A DNA stretch of 64,000 bases from Sitta carolinensis (lineage: Eukaryota; Chordata; Aves; Passeriformes; Sittidae), in the NCBI GenBank assembly GCA_032173965.1, contig JAVUNC010000004.1:59085501-59149500 (forward strand), read 5' to 3'. The notes under the pieces are model-generated. The model was not told the origin of the DNA. It saw nothing but the letters and a program-made list of their open reading frames with translations, and did not search any database. The position numbers were made by a program, and so were the translations under genes. Below are positions 12,201 to 27,200 of this stretch, one piece after another (position 1 is the stretch's first letter; each line of letters starts with the position of its first letter).

Positions 12201-15200
12201 AAAGTTCATTCATCTCTGAAAAAAGAAATTTTCCCCTTTTATCCCTGGGGCAAGGTTTTCTTACTAGACTTCTAAATACTGGTACCTCTGCTCATAATTG
12301 TGGTTAGAATACTACATTCCCCCAAAACATTTAATGAATTTACAGGAGAAAACCCAAAGTCTAATATCTAATATATCAAGTATATCTTTACCATAGCTTC
12401 ACAAAAGAATTTCACAGCCCAAGCTTAAGACAAAAACTTTTTTCAGTCTCTTCGATCTAAAATTTAACTCTTTTGTTACTGATCTCAGTCTCATGTTGTT
12501 GTTCTTACAAAGTTTCACCATTTTTTGTTCTCCTTAGTTCAAGAGAGAATTAGTGTTCATTGAGTACAAAGTCCTGCAACGCCGAGCAGTTAATTTAGTG
12601 CAAGTCTTGTATTAGAAACATGGCTCGCTCTGCTTCTCTCTCTGGCCACGTGCTCTCTGCCGGCGCCGTGTGAGCCGTGCCGGCTGCTCCCGCTCTGGAG
12701 CGGGGTCGGGGCTGCTCCTGCCTGGGGCCGCCTTTAGCACCAACTACAGGGGCCACCGGTGCTGCTCCCCGTGCACAGCTTCTTCTGGTGCCGATACAGC
12801 CTCCGGTGGCTCTGCCAGAGCAAAAGACCGGCACGTTCTGCCGGCAAGGGGCCCGGCCCCCCGGGCCAGGTCCCCCGGAGGACGGGGAGCCCCTCCCGGC
12901 CCGCCACCGCCTTCCCCAAAAGGCGGAAGACAAGAGAGCCGTTTCTGGCCCTCCCTGCCCTTAAATGTGTATTTGTAAAGGCGTATACACTTTTTTCATT
13001 GGTTAAATCTTGTGTCAATATTAGAAATTGGCCACTTAGGGCCAAAACACGACGCTTGTAAACTTCAGCTGTGTGCATTAGAGTTTGCTTTTTACGGTTA
13101 TTTACAGTAGATTTCACTTTAAGTACTTCTTTCCTTATGATTGTAATGATAAAACTATTTGCAATAATGAAGGATGAAAATTTGAAATATGCTGATAAAT
13201 TCCTCGACTTTCAGTAGGCCTTCTCTTGAAGACCACTTTTCTTAACAGAATTAAAGAAAAAAATACAGAGCAGAAATTCACTACTTTGTGTATAGCATCA
13301 ACCTGATCTTTTGCATTTTCCCCCAATCCCAACATATAATTCATATAGCTCATTAGATCTTCAAGCAAGTCTGTATCTTTTTTCCCAAAGTTTCAAAAGA
13401 GGACTTGGTTTATTTAAAATTATATTGGAGAAAATGAGTATTAGCAATGCTGTTAACCTTTATGTACACTGGAATATTGCCTTGTATGTAGTGTCTTAGC
13501 TCTCCCCATCATTACTTTTTGCTGTACAAGTCATTATACTATTTTATTAGAGAGAAGAAAATACAGAATTGTGAATATAATTAACTGTCTTTAATTGCTG
13601 GCCTGGTCCTGATACATAGATGTACAACTCTGTAGGAAAGAGATCGTCTAAGAAATTACTTTTAGTACTATTACTTTGATCATCTTTAAGACTTCTTATG
13701 CTGTCTGTGTAATAATCTGTTACACGCTTTACACGGACATTTGGCTGTCATCTGATTCTTACTCTGCAAGAATATGACCCTGGGAATTGCTTTCATTGAG
13801 ACAGATTAGGATTTGTAGCTAGTATATCTTTGTGGACTCATTTTGTCCCTGAAGCACCATTCAGATTTAGGTCTTCCCTGTAAGGTTTTCCTGTGATTTA
13901 TATTCAGCATTTAATTAAATATGCATATTTCTATCAAAGATTTATTGATTGTCCCCCACCCAGTTATCAAAATGCCTCTGTGTGTAGGACATGGTTAGAT
14001 GGAATCGTCATACAGAAAACCAGCAAAACAACTTTCCCCTCACAAATTCACTGTAAATTTTATCTGGTGTTTTCTTTAGCTTAATGGGTTGAGATGGTTA
14101 ATATCCATACTCTATTAATACAGTATTTTGTAGTTTCCTGTATTGTTAGTAATGTGTTTTGAACTGAGCATTTTCAGTCATCTAGAATGCTTGAGGCAGG
14201 CAGAACAGTCTTGTCCACAGCTTTCTAGAATAAACTGATGAATGAACATTAGATGTTCATTGACTTTGAAATCAAATGTATGCTACTGTTAAGTGCGCTG
14301 TCTTGAAAAAAACACTGGCATTTTTTACAGTAACTTGAAGGTAGTCTCTTTACTTTTCCTTATGCTTTTTCTCTCAGAGGAAAATAAAATCATTCCCAAA
14401 AGATCATATGGGAATCATGCATTAATGCTCTTTCTAACTTAATTATTTAACACTTATTTTTTCAATACCTGAGCTAGCAGTTTGAAAATGGTTTACCTTA
14501 CCAGTACAGTCAGACTCCTTGTGACATGTCATGGTGCAACTCCTGCCTCATCCCCTCTTGCTCCACCCCTCCCCATTCTGTAGAATTTTAGTCATTGTTC
14601 CTTCCTTGTCCTTGTGTGATAATGCCATCTACATCTAGAGGGGAAATGTTTCGTCTTTAATTTTCTGAGTAATGTGCCATAGTTCAAGAATGAATAGTAC
14701 AAAACAAAGCTTTATATAAATTTTTAATGTATATTTGCAGTTTTGTTGTTGTTGTTTTTTTTTTTTTTTTTTTTTTAAATCAGGGTTTACCCTTTCAGTT
14801 TATTTTAAGTCACTCCGTCTTAACTGAAGCAGCATTCTCCCAGATGTTGTGTCCGTGTTGCAGTGACTGCTTAGGAGAGTCTTTGTGCCAGAGTGACTCT
14901 TGGGTAAATACATAGATCACTGGAGCTGTGCTCTTTTCTGGGCAAATATCAAGAGTCTGTTTCTCCTCTCTAGATGGTAGGATAGATGTGAGATAAATTC
15001 TGGTTTGATTGAGATCAGCATATTCTTTTTTCTGCTGCAAAATCAGTTACTAAATGAATAGGAAAAATCAGTTTTAAAGCGATTTTAAATCAGGTTTTAT
15101 TATGTATGTACATCATCAGCAGGTAATGCAGTGTTTGGCGAGAAATTCTTAATGTACATTTTAAAAAGTGACTCCACACACTGATGTGTGTAAGTGTCTG

Positions 15201-18200
15201 TATTTACTGTGGTTTTGTATAAGAAATGGTGCAAATACTTTCACTTTGCAAATCCTTACAACAGGGAAGATAACAAAAAAAAATTTAATTGGTGGTCAAA
15301 TATCTTTCAGTAGTAATCTGACGTTTAAAGAGACTGATCAGTTTTTGCCTTTGAGCAAATGTTTCATATGTGTTGATGTATATCAATAAAAGCAGTAAGT
15401 GGCTAATAAATGGAAGATTTTTTTCATAATTCACAGAATCATATGATAGCTCAGCTCAAAAGCATGTTTTCTGAAGTTTACATGTGGGTTTCTGTCTGCT
15501 CCCTTTCTTTGTTCTTGCAGCTTGTAAACGTGAACTAGCCTTTTTCAAAACCTCAGAAACTTCTGGTTTTATCTGGCTCTTGAAGATTACAGTGTTTCAC
15601 TTTCAACTCTCTGAAATGAACTGTATTTCTACTGTGAAAAAAATGCAGCTGCTTGATGTGATAAGGTTCGAACTTCATTTGAATAAGACCTTTTAAATGG
15701 AGAGCTACATTTTATATGAACATACAGATAGCTGACTGTAATTTATACAGTTATTTAAAAGAGTGGGTGTTTTTCATTATGGTATCGGGGCATGTAGGAA
15801 GTTCATGGTGACTTCTAAGTCACTTCCCTCTGAGGTGTGCTAGAGCTGCTCTTCCAGGCTATTGACAACCACACTGGACAGTTTGGAGCCACATCCACCA
15901 GCCTGACTCTTGCTCGCTCCCTGCTCATCTCATACGGTGTGCTCCTCTGGTGAGGAAAATCCTTCCCAGTTGATCTTTACTACTGAGGCTGTATTGACAT
16001 ATCCTTTCCTTAGTAATCCTGTTCACCAGCTGAAGAACCTTTGTTCTTCACTTGAAAGCTTCTCTATGGTTTTAGTTATCCCTGGTGATTTCATGCCAGA
16101 CTTGGAGATTGTACGGTTGAGAATGCCCTGTAGGTTAGTACTGTTGCCTAAATAATGTGGGTCTAAACATCCATTTACTGCATTTATTACTGATGTTTTT
16201 CTGGTTTACTCTTGAGTTGGTATCTTCAGTGCAGTCTCTCATGTGTCAGCAGATCTCTTTGCTGAATGGCAATAGCAAGCTTCAAAGCCAGTGTCCTCTA
16301 TTTCCTGTGTAGTTTAGTTTGTCTGCCTGATTATTACTTGAAAGTATAAGTGTTGTTCCTCTTCAGCTTTTGACAGTCTGACTTTGTCCTAACCAGAATA
16401 TAAGTGACAGCAGGCACAAGTGGGACTACTGGGATTTCTCTTTACATCCACCAAATGACTTCATTCAAATTGTTTGCTGGCTGTATTTAAGGAGTAATTG
16501 GTTGGGTTATTTGTCATGGAAGGGCCTGTTTAGGACACCTTAGTTTCTTGGGAGCCTTTTGTGAGAGATCTTTAGTAAATGTGTTTTGGTGGTCCAGTTG
16601 GTCTTACATCAGTGGTTTCGCACTCTGCTCATGGAGTCTTTCAGAGAAGAACAATATACTGAAATGTGATTTTTCTTTGCAACAGCTGCATGGAATTATC
16701 TTTGTCCCCACTAATACTTTTATTTTGAGAAATTTTTGTCATTTTATCTGGTACAAACATTTAACCTAACTGATCCATTGTTTCCTAATTCTCCCCTTGA
16801 ACCCGTGTCAGAAATTCATGTTGTTTTTCCTGCCTTTCAGAGCTATAAGATTAAGACTGTTTTTAATGAGAGTACATGAATCACAGCTACCAAGCCTTTC
16901 ATGTTCTGTTCTAATACTTTATTATTTTTCACATTGTGAGCTTGTTATTTACCTTCCTGTAAGCGTACTTCAGGAGGATTCTGGTGTGGATTCAGTTCTT
17001 CCTTAATGTGTAGATCAAAAAACCCAAAAGGGGTGTGTGCATCTTTTTCTGTAGGGCTTTATCTCCTATGAGTCCTCCTGTAAGTGCTGTTTGTCTTGGA
17101 CAAGCACTTTAGTGGATTTGCTGTTCATTCCCTCTTCTGAAAAGTGCTGATTTTCATGCTTTCTCCTGTTTTTTTCTCAAACTTGATTGCGCTATCTTTT
17201 GCAGGTACATTACCAGCCAGAGTTTATGGTCACTCCCACTCCTTGCCATCCCTTTGAATATTATTACTGATTTTCTCAAATGTATCATTTTATTTCAGAG
17301 TTTCCTTGACTTTAGTATTTAGCCATGTTGCTATTTTTTTTTTCTGGTTTATTTAAAGACTTCTTTTATGTGAGGACAAGCAGTTACTTTCTGCAAATGA
17401 GCGTGAGTGTCTTACAAAACTAAGACACTGGTCTTACAGAGCAAACTGGTTTAGCTAAATATCTGTAGGAAAGGGCATACAGGAAAAACTAAGCTAGGAT
17501 ATAAGCACAGACTTTTAAAATAATAGATGTGTCTTTATCTCCTCATTCTTCAAATTCCAGGTGTCTTAAAAGAATCATCTATGCTGGAAAAAACCTGAAG
17601 TTTTCATTACTAGAGAAGCAAACAAGTCTTGCTTCTCTAGTCAGCCTAGCAGTAAGAGAAAATGGGTTTGATGGATGGGCTGTTTGATGGATAAGGAGCT
17701 GGCTGGGTGTCAGCATCCAAAGAGTTGTAGTTAATGGCTATCGTGTCCAAATGGAGACCAGTGTGAAGTGGGCCCTGCAGTCCACATGGGATTGATACTA
17801 TTTAATATCTTTTTTGATGACGTAGACTGAGATTGAATGCAGCCTCAACATTGAGGTGTAATTGATACACTTGAGGGATGACATCCAGGAGCCCGACATG
17901 CTTGAGGAGAGAACCCATACAGACTTCATATTGAACAAGCCTGAGTGCAGGGTCCTTCTGCACCTGAGTCAAGGCAGTCACCAGTCTTTCCAAGTGAATA
18001 AACTTTTCAGAATGAAATGTTTTGTAGCAAATTAAAAACTTCTTGAAGAAAACTAAGGAAAAGTAATTTTTGAAGGGTTGTTTCTTTTCTTGGCTTCTTC
18101 CAGGCACTAAGTTTGGGATCTGTGTGTTAAATGACTATTAAAATCTGTAGCGGATGTATCCATTGTCCAGAAAGCTTCTCTGTACGGAAGTACTGTTTTA

Positions 18201-21200
18201 CTCTTTTTATTGATTCCTTTCCACCACCACCTTTCCCCCTGAATTATCAGTCCTTAATGCTAAATTTGCCTCTTTGTTACCCGGAATAAAGTATTGGGTT
18301 GTTGGCAACAGTCCTCTTATTCTGTTGGCTTTTGACACATTCCTGGTAAGTGGTGCTAAGATTCTGTGCTGACGTCGCACAGCCGATGTCTCAAAGTCAG
18401 TCGAATGCAACTCTTGCTTGTTCCCCAGCACTACGTAGTGGCTTCCTTGATACTTTGAACTGCCCCATTAGGGCCCATATTATTTCAAAGCTGATGGCCT
18501 GGTCAGGTGTGGTCCCTGTGTGATTCACTGCTTCTCCATCCTTACAGCTGTGTGTGTAGTAGGTGAAGGAGCTCCTGTGCCAATCTCATCTGGGACTGTT
18601 TTTAGATTGGCATGGTTGGCTTCTTGAATCTAGGCTGCTTTCACATTTGCTCTTGTACCTGTAAATTGGTTTTTCTAATTAGTGTTTTGGGCTTGAGAAT
18701 GCTGACCAGGAATACTCAAAATGACTCTGCTAAGAAACAGTGCATAAACAAAAGGTTTCTGGTGCTGTAGAGTTCCCAGAAGTAGTTCAGCTGTAGTTGC
18801 ACAACATCCAGCCAAACAGTAGCCAGGATGAGTGATTACATTTTGTTAATTACCTGTGAATAACTGGAAGCTGAATAGTGAGCTGTGAAACTCACTGTCT
18901 CCCTGGGAAAGCACACTCCTGGGAAAGCTGGCAGGCCATGAATTGGACAGGAGCACTCTCTGCTGGGTCAGGAACTGGCTGGATGGCCGGGCCCAGAGAG
19001 TGATGGTGAGCGGGGCTGCATACAGCTGGGGGCAGGCACCAGGGGTGTCCCCAGGGTCTGTGCTGGGGACAGTCCTGTTCAATATTCTCATTGATGACAA
19101 GGATGAGGGTATTGTCATTAGTAAATTTGCAGATGACACTAAGCTGGGAGTGTGTGTCAATCTGTTGGAAGGTAGGAGGGCTCTGCAGAGACCTGGAATG
19201 GTTGGATGGATGGGCAGAGCCCAATAGGATGAGGTTTAATAAGTCCAAGTGCTGGTCCTGCCTTTTGCCCACAATAACCCCTGCAGTGCCCTAGGCGGGG
19301 GACAGTGTGGCTGGACAGTGCCCGGGGGAAAGGGCCCTGGGGGTGCTGGTGGCAGCAGCTGAACAGGAGCCAGCTCTGTGCCCTGCTGGCCAAGAAGGCC
19401 AACGGCCCCTGGCCTGGATCAGGAATAGTGTGGCCAGCAGGAGCAGGGAGCTCATTCTGCCCATGTACTCAGCACTGGGGAGGCCACTCCCTGGCTGCTG
19501 TGTCCAGTTCTGGGCCCCTCAGTTCAGTTCAGGACGTGGAGACGCTGGAATGCATCCAGAGGAGGCACTGAGGCTGGGGAGGGGCTGGGAACACAAGCCC
19601 TGTGAGGAACAGCTGAGGGAGCTGGGGGTGTTGAGGGAGCTGGGGGTGTTTAGCCTGGAGAAAAGGAGACTCAGGGGTGACCATCACTCCCTACTGCTTC
19701 CTGAAGGTGGATGCAGTCAGGTGGGGTTGGTCTCTTTCTCCAGGCAGTAATGACAGAACCAGAGGGCACAGTCTCAAGCTGCACCAAGGGAAGTATAGGT
19801 TGGATATTAGGAAAAAGTTTTTTATGGAAAGAGTGATAAAGTACTGGAATGGTCTGCTGAGGGAATTGGTGGTAGAGCCACCATCCCTGGATGTGTTTTA
19901 AAAAAGATTGGATGTGACACTTGGTGCCATGGTTTGGTTGAGGTGTTAGGGCATGGGTTGGACTCCATGACCTTGAAGGTCTCTTCCAACCTACTGATTC
20001 TGTGAAAACAGAAGAGAAACCGATTGGAGTCTCTTGGGGGTTTTGCCTCTCTTCTTCCTTTCCCCTATGCTGGTGAAGAGCATTCATATACCTACATTTT
20101 AGAAATGTATTTCTTTTTGTTGTATGAGCAGCATGTAAATAGTTCAGAATATTTTGCAACAGCAATTAGCATTAGTGAGAAGTAGTAACAGTTGTTTTAA
20201 AAGTGGATGTCTGGCTGTGAACTGGTTATAATTTCAGAGTTTTAATGGAAATCCTTTCAAGCTGAGGATACGGACACTTACTCTTGGACAAACCAATTTT
20301 TTTCCACTTTGTGTTTCGACAAAAAACCAGAGCTGTAGAAGGTTTTGGTTAAAACTGGTTTTGACAGGAGAGGATAGAAAAAAAGCATCTCATGTTTGCA
20401 AGCAAAGCAAATCCTTGTCTCTTGGAAACTCAAAAAGAAAGAACATCTGCTTGTTACCTTCAGTGATAAATTATCATAAGCAACTTGGGGAGCATGACCT
20501 ATATTTGATATTGTCTAATCCTTTCCACTGTGTGATCCTGTTCACTCTTACAGTTTGATTTATTAAATATAAAAAATTCTGAACTATGCTTTCTGAGCTA
20601 GCAGTTTGCCACAAATTGAGCAAATATTAGGAAGTTAAAGATATTTTAAATATCTGTATGGGTATTAATCTGGTTCATTATATTGCATTTCTCAGGCTGT
20701 ATAGGAGAGGAGAAGGGTTTTTGGCTTTGTTTCTTTTCAATTATTGTTTTATGGAAGAACTCCAGTTCTTCCTCCAGGAAGGAAATAAAAATTTGGTTAT
20801 GGATGATCATTCATATTACCAGAACTCCATTTTTAAATTAACATGCTTCTAAATGTGTTGTAAACAAAAATAAAATGTAAGTAAAAAATGTCCTTAAATC
20901 TGCTTTGACATTTTATATCTGGTCTTTATGTCTGAAAGTAGCAAATATCAGCCAGTCCCTTCTCTTCTAACACTTAGACCTGAAGGAGAAAAGAACCGCA
21001 TTTTGTTCAAAATCATGTATTGTGGGTAGTAATGAGAGATTTTCACAGCAAAGAAATAGCCTTGGGAAGGTGTTCCTTCTAATTGCAACCCATCAGTCAT
21101 AGCTGTGCATTTAGTTAGTGTAAAGTTTCCCTGTGCAACAAATTTCTGATGAACACGTGTCGTGCTGGATTGCTTCTGCTGGGAGATGTATGTCCCAGCC

Positions 21201-24200
21201 AAATAAGCAGTTAATACTGCATCCAGGGAGACATTGTTGCAAAACTACACTACCTGTGTGCTGTGGTTGTTTTGCTCGTTAGATATTAGTGAATTAAGAC
21301 ACTCTACTAGAAGTTGAGAACACAGCTGGATTTTTGCTTAAGCATTTGTAATACTTCCAGTATATTACTTTCTGGAGTTAATGCAGTGAGTTAATGAAGT
21401 CTATACTTTTTACCATCTAAGTGTCAAAATTGCTACATGCTCATGCTCACTGGGTTTGATTTTGTTGTTGTTTGTTTATGTAATGGAAAATGAAAAGACC
21501 TGATTCAGCAGGCATATGATGATGAATATACTAAGTTAAGGTTTCGTTACACTTCCATAAAGGTATTCAACTATATCAATGTCTTTTCCCTGGAAAACTT
21601 AATAAGAGGTACTGTATTTGCATGTTGTAAGTATTTATTTTGTAACTTCACCTGAAATACCTCTGGTATTTAGTGCTGGTAAAGCTGGGCGTATATATGG
21701 GGACCATTGCAAAGAAAAACCTGCTCTCCTTTAAGCATTTTGAATCTTACATTATATGTTATGGAGCCTTTTTTTTTTGTTTTTTTTCTTAAATGGGAAT
21801 GTCTTTTCTTGCTTAATACATAAAATCCACTGAAAATTAAAAATTATATTTTCTCTTGGAAAAATAATGTATTCTGCTTACTACTGCATATTATATTTCT
21901 GATTTCTTTTTTCTTGCAGTTGTACTCACTAAATGATTATAAGCCACCCATTTCTAAAGCTAAAATGACACAGATCACCAAGGCAGCAATCAAGGCTATA
22001 AAGGTATGAAATCAGTTAACTTCTTTTGACCTCTTTTACATTTCTCATATATGTCAAAATAATTTTGTGAAATAGTCTAAAGAATTTGCTTTTAGAAATT
22101 TCCACCTCTCTTGTGCTTACAGTTTCCAAGTTATGATTATATGTGATATCTGGGAGTGCAGCAGAAGGCTGAAAGTGTTGTGTGACTTTCATTTGCTGGT
22201 TGTCATATATGAGAAAGAATTATACCAATTTGACTCTATCTGAATTCTGTCAGATCTGAAATACAGGTTTTTTTCCTCAGTTTAAAAAGGAAACAGACTT
22301 GCCTGTTAACAAATGAATAAATAGAAAACTACAGTTCACCCTTCCTTTTCCCCCTCTCCCTTCCTCCCTCCTCAAAATTTATGCATGCCTTTGGATCAAT
22401 ACAACAGTTCATTTTTCTAAATTCCTTGCATACCTTTTCATGAATATTGTTCATAGATTTCAGTTTTCTTGTTGCTTGGATACAAATTGTTTTTAGGTTC
22501 TAGTCTTAGTGTACTCATTTAAGATTATTCCTGCCACAAAGTAAAACTAATAGCTAAACAATGGCACAGCAGAAAAAGTCACTGAAAAATGGTGAAGAAA
22601 AGTAATACGCCACTAGTTAAGCATTAAAACAAGTAGGAAGTTCAGTGAAAACTGAAGAGGTAAAAAAGAGGACAGACCAAATTTATGCCCTTCCTATCTA
22701 CATTCCTTTGCTGACAATGCAGATGTGTTTTCAGATAACAGAATCCATATTGGTGTTTTGTGTAATTGGGAAAGAGTAATTTGATGACTGAAGAGTGAAA
22801 TTCAGTGGCTTTCTGAAGTATATTTCTGTAAGTTTAAGCCTGTGTGTTATAGTTTAATGGAAATGCTGAAAAATTTATAGAACTTAAACAATTAGTAAAT
22901 CATACTAGATGGTTCTATTAATTAAACAATTAAATTATACTAAAATGTTTTATCGTGTACTCAACTAGGAAATCCTACTTCCACTCTTATCATTTCAATG
23001 ACAACATTTAAATGTGTAAAGTGGTTATCTCAATTACTGACATGATTTAGAGACATTGTGATTATATTTGAGATTTAAAAAAGCAACTCCACAAAAGGCC
23101 AATTTTAAAGAAGTAAAAGTTAAAAAGAAAAAAAAAATTAAAGAAGTATGCAGTAGATGTTATTAATTAGTGCAATGCAGAGAAGTTACATGTTTAGTAA
23201 CATTAGGTGAACATCTTCAGTTGTGTACAGTGAAAGAACCATATGCTTTGGTGGAACAATTATATTATTGTCCTAGTCCTCAATAAATAAGCATGCTATT
23301 CAAAAAATCCAGTGTAAAAGACCTTCAAGGAAAAGAAGCAGCACTGATATTAGCTCTTTTATATGCTGTTAAGTGTTTTAAGGAAGATTGCATGTTCAGC
23401 TATAGATATTGGATTGCTGTTTAATATTCCGAAGTTTCTGGTTTTGGTTTGGCTATCAACATATCAATATACTTGAACGAGTATATGCACCTTCAGATTT
23501 TCTCTATTGAAATACTATTATATTTTTCAGTTCTACAAGCATGTTGTACAGAGTGTTGAGAAATTCATTCAAAAGGTAAGTCACTCAAGTGGGGGTTTAG
23601 GTACACATATGGATTAATATTTTTAGCACATATTAGTTTATTTCCATTTTTATTCACATTCAGTTTCTGCTAATAATTGGCAGCAGATCATAACCCATGA
23701 TGCAGAATGACAAATAATTTGTTCTCATTTTGTTCTTTGATCTGAATTACCGTGGATACTGTTTTAAGACTACTTCTGTGTGTATTTATTTAGTGTTAAA
23801 AGTGACTGTCAGTGAACAGCTAACAGCAAAACAATTGACAGTTGTTTGGCTAGTGACACTTGCTTTTGCTTTTCTGCCAGGTTTTCCTATTGATTTTAAA
23901 GCTGGTGGGAAGATGACTTTCAGCCTCTTCTTTTTTGTAGCAGAAAATGTAGCATTTCAGTTGGTTGTTCTTGCAATTAAAGCAAAAAAAAAATATTTAT
24001 ATATCTAGACTAGAATTACTTTTTGGAAAGATTGTAGTTTTAATTTCAAGATTCTTTCTAGCAAAGAAATTTATAGCACTTTCTTTTCTTGCAACAGTTA
24101 ATTATTCTTGGGTAAAACTGCATTTTGCTTCCAAAATGGAAATGCATGGATTCAAATTTGTGAGTCTCCCCTGCTTATCTGTGTTGTACCTGATTGTTCA

Positions 24201-27200
24201 GTAGGTGATTTTGGTACTGAATTTCTTCTCTCTTTATAAATAGCAGTAAATTATGATCAAATTGCAATTTAGTTTTGACAGACAAGCTTGAAAAGTTAGG
24301 CTGTTAATGTTGCAATGTTGGATGCAATTTTCCTTCTGTTACTCTTTTTACAAAGCAGTCTGGATTGCTCTGTGTTAGTAACCTGTCTTGCTCATTAACT
24401 TTTATTCCTTGTTGTCCAGTGTACTTTGCAGTGCCTTTTGCCAGTTGCTGGACAGTGTAAACTTGTTTCAGCTTCAGCCTGGTGTTATCTGTCTCAGAAC
24501 TATTTATGGATGAAATAATTTGGTGCTAGTACATCAGTCCTATGTGAAAAAGTGTCATGTATGTGTTTCAGAGCAGTACTAAAGACTAGCAGTATACTTC
24601 ACCAACACTGCTAGTTTTTTGTCAAGTAGTTGTCTTTTGGATCTTTGACTTTGACTTCTTTCATCTCTGAGAAAGGGATCACTATCCTGTGATCCCTGTT
24701 CAATGCTGCAGGTGAACACAGGAGTAGGAGAGCAGGTATACATCTAATCCATCTCTGACCCATAGCACTCTGCAGTTCCACGTCCTGAAATTAGCTCAGA
24801 ATTGTCTGAGTTCCAAACACTGCTTTTTAGTTGCAGTGGATGTGATTGGCAGTTCATTTCTTCATAGGCACAAGAGAAATTTTATCCTTTGCATGAATGA
24901 ATGGCAGTTTGTCAGGAATGGGACTGATTGTTCATGTTCCACAAGCTGTTTTGAGTTATCTTTACACATTTGCCTTCAGTGTCCAGTACCACTCTGAGGT
25001 CCAATACCGCACTGTTCATTGCTGGTTAGAGAAGGCAGATGTATGTTCTTATTGATAACCTTGTTAATAATCACCCTGATTAGATGATTATCTTTGGTGG
25101 TCTTTCTGAGGGGTTTTTAATTATTTCATGAGCAATTTAGTGAAATGTCCAACATATTAATAACTTCTGGCTTTAGTAGAATGAGAGATAAGCAGATGAA
25201 AGCTAGGTATTTGATATTAAAGGGCTTAAATTGTATGTTTGGAGAATAATTGGGTGTTTTTCTGCAAGCAGTCACTTCAAGTTACAGCCCAAGATGACTG
25301 AATCTTCCATTAAAATCTGCTGTAGACCTTACCAGAGTGATGTCAGTGCCATCTCAGCTAGTTTGCTCTTCATCCTTTACAGCTCCCGTATTTTCTTTTG
25401 TAATTTCTTGAGGTTACTGAAACTTCAGATTAAATAATTGCCCATGACAATGTTTATTTTGTGACACTTAACTCACTGGTCTACTGTTATTTTGGTTAAC
25501 TGTTTTATTCTTTGGCAAAAGATCACTTCAGGGGTCAAATGATCACATTTCATATATGTGAGGTTATTCCATAGGAGAGCCAGACTTAATTTCTTTGAGT
25601 AATCAAATTACCTTATTGATTCCTCACTCAGAAAATAAGTAAATATTTGTGTGTAAAGGCTGTTCCATCTGAGATGAGAGATGTGCAGGTTCACTGCCCT
25701 AGTTTTTATTTTCATTTAATTTTTTGCTTCTATTTTATTGCCTTTTCCATATAATCTATATTATTACATATATAATATTTTGCTTTCTTTATGCCATGTT
25801 TTAAAATACATCACCTAAAGTATGTCCTCAGTTTTCTTTTTGAATATCTGTGAGCTTTACTAATTCGAATATTGTGAAAAGTTATATACCTGTTCTGTAT
25901 GCAGAATACTCTTGTTTGCTAATTTAAATAGAATTTCAGAAGCTACAATACATTGAAGTGATTTTCTGAAGACAGTGTATTGTATCCAATTTAAGCTTAA
26001 TGATGTACATACATTCCTAAAAGGATGCCACGCACATTCTAAAAACAAAGAATGCCATACTTAAATACATTGAACCATGCTTAGAACCTAAAGAAAGACT
26101 TGCAAGTGTTGGCAAGCCAACACTTTTCAAAGCAGAGCATTTGTATCTAGGGCATAGTAAAATTAACATTCTGAAGCGTTTGTTTGGCATTGTATTAAAG
26201 ATTATTAACTTAGCGTGTTGCATAATATATCTATAGGACCAGAGAGGAAAAGGATGTCCTTTCCCATGTTTTCCATAACACCTTGTGTGATATACACCCA
26301 ATATTTATTAAGTGAATCCATAACATAATGTATTCTGACGATGACTTCATTATATTTTTGGACTGCATTTCGTTCTGTCTTAAAACTGGTTGCACTAATG
26401 TGGTGTAATTACTTTGCAATTATAAAGACAAACATTTTAGCATTAGTTGTTAAGAAAGTAAAATTACACAAGTAATTAATATTTTAGTTAGCAGACATGC
26501 CTTATAAATATCATGCTGTTTGTAAATTATACAAGTTTTCCAGAGCTGTAAAATAAATATCAATGTTGTATTCTCACCCAAACAGATGTCCCCGTAAATA
26601 TGTTTTTCTTCTTCAGATGAGGATATACCACACCCTAATTACAACAATGTAAAATAAACTAATTTTAACTTTAATGTTTACTTTGATCGTAAAGAAGGGC
26701 AAAAATATCTTGAATTACATTTACAGATAATCCAAATTTATGTCATGCTTTATGCAGTACTTTTAAAATGAGTGTGCATTTTAAAAGGTTATGTGGTTTG
26801 TGTGTTAATTGTTTTGATAGATTTAAAAAAGTTAATTCTTTAGAAATAAGAAATTGATTGTACACCATTTACATATCTACAGAATGCATATAGATGTGAT
26901 AAATTAAATATTAGAGGTTAGATGTTTTTTGAGAAAGTTTCATTTTCCATGAGTATTTATTAAGTAAAGAACATTTTAGTACACTTGGACTCACTTAATT
27001 ACAAAGGATTGTTTATATTTACTCTGCCTTTAATGGTTTTGGTTATTTTTCACATATGCTCTTTTCAAATTGCCATTCTTTGTAGTGCAAGCCAGAGTAC
27101 AAGGTGCCTGGTCTGTATGTCATTGACTCCATTGTGAGACAGTCCCGGCATCAGTTTGGACAAGAAAAAGATGTATTTGCACCAAGATTCAGCAATAACA

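Noticed and set aside
12595..13117. Overlapping open frames on both strands of the GC island
   Set aside because: GC-rich DNA lacks stop codons by chance; overlapping frames of similar length on both strands and no recognised domain argue against a gene.
13478..13485. TGCCTTGT here matching the bases just left of 11661, as a target-site duplication for the LTR-like block
   Set aside because: The implied right end would not carry the LTR terminus expected from the left end, so the match is probably chance.
15431..15455. CACAGAATCATATGATAG as a CR1 end
   Set aside because: Too short, and the adjoining sequence does not continue the CR1 pattern.
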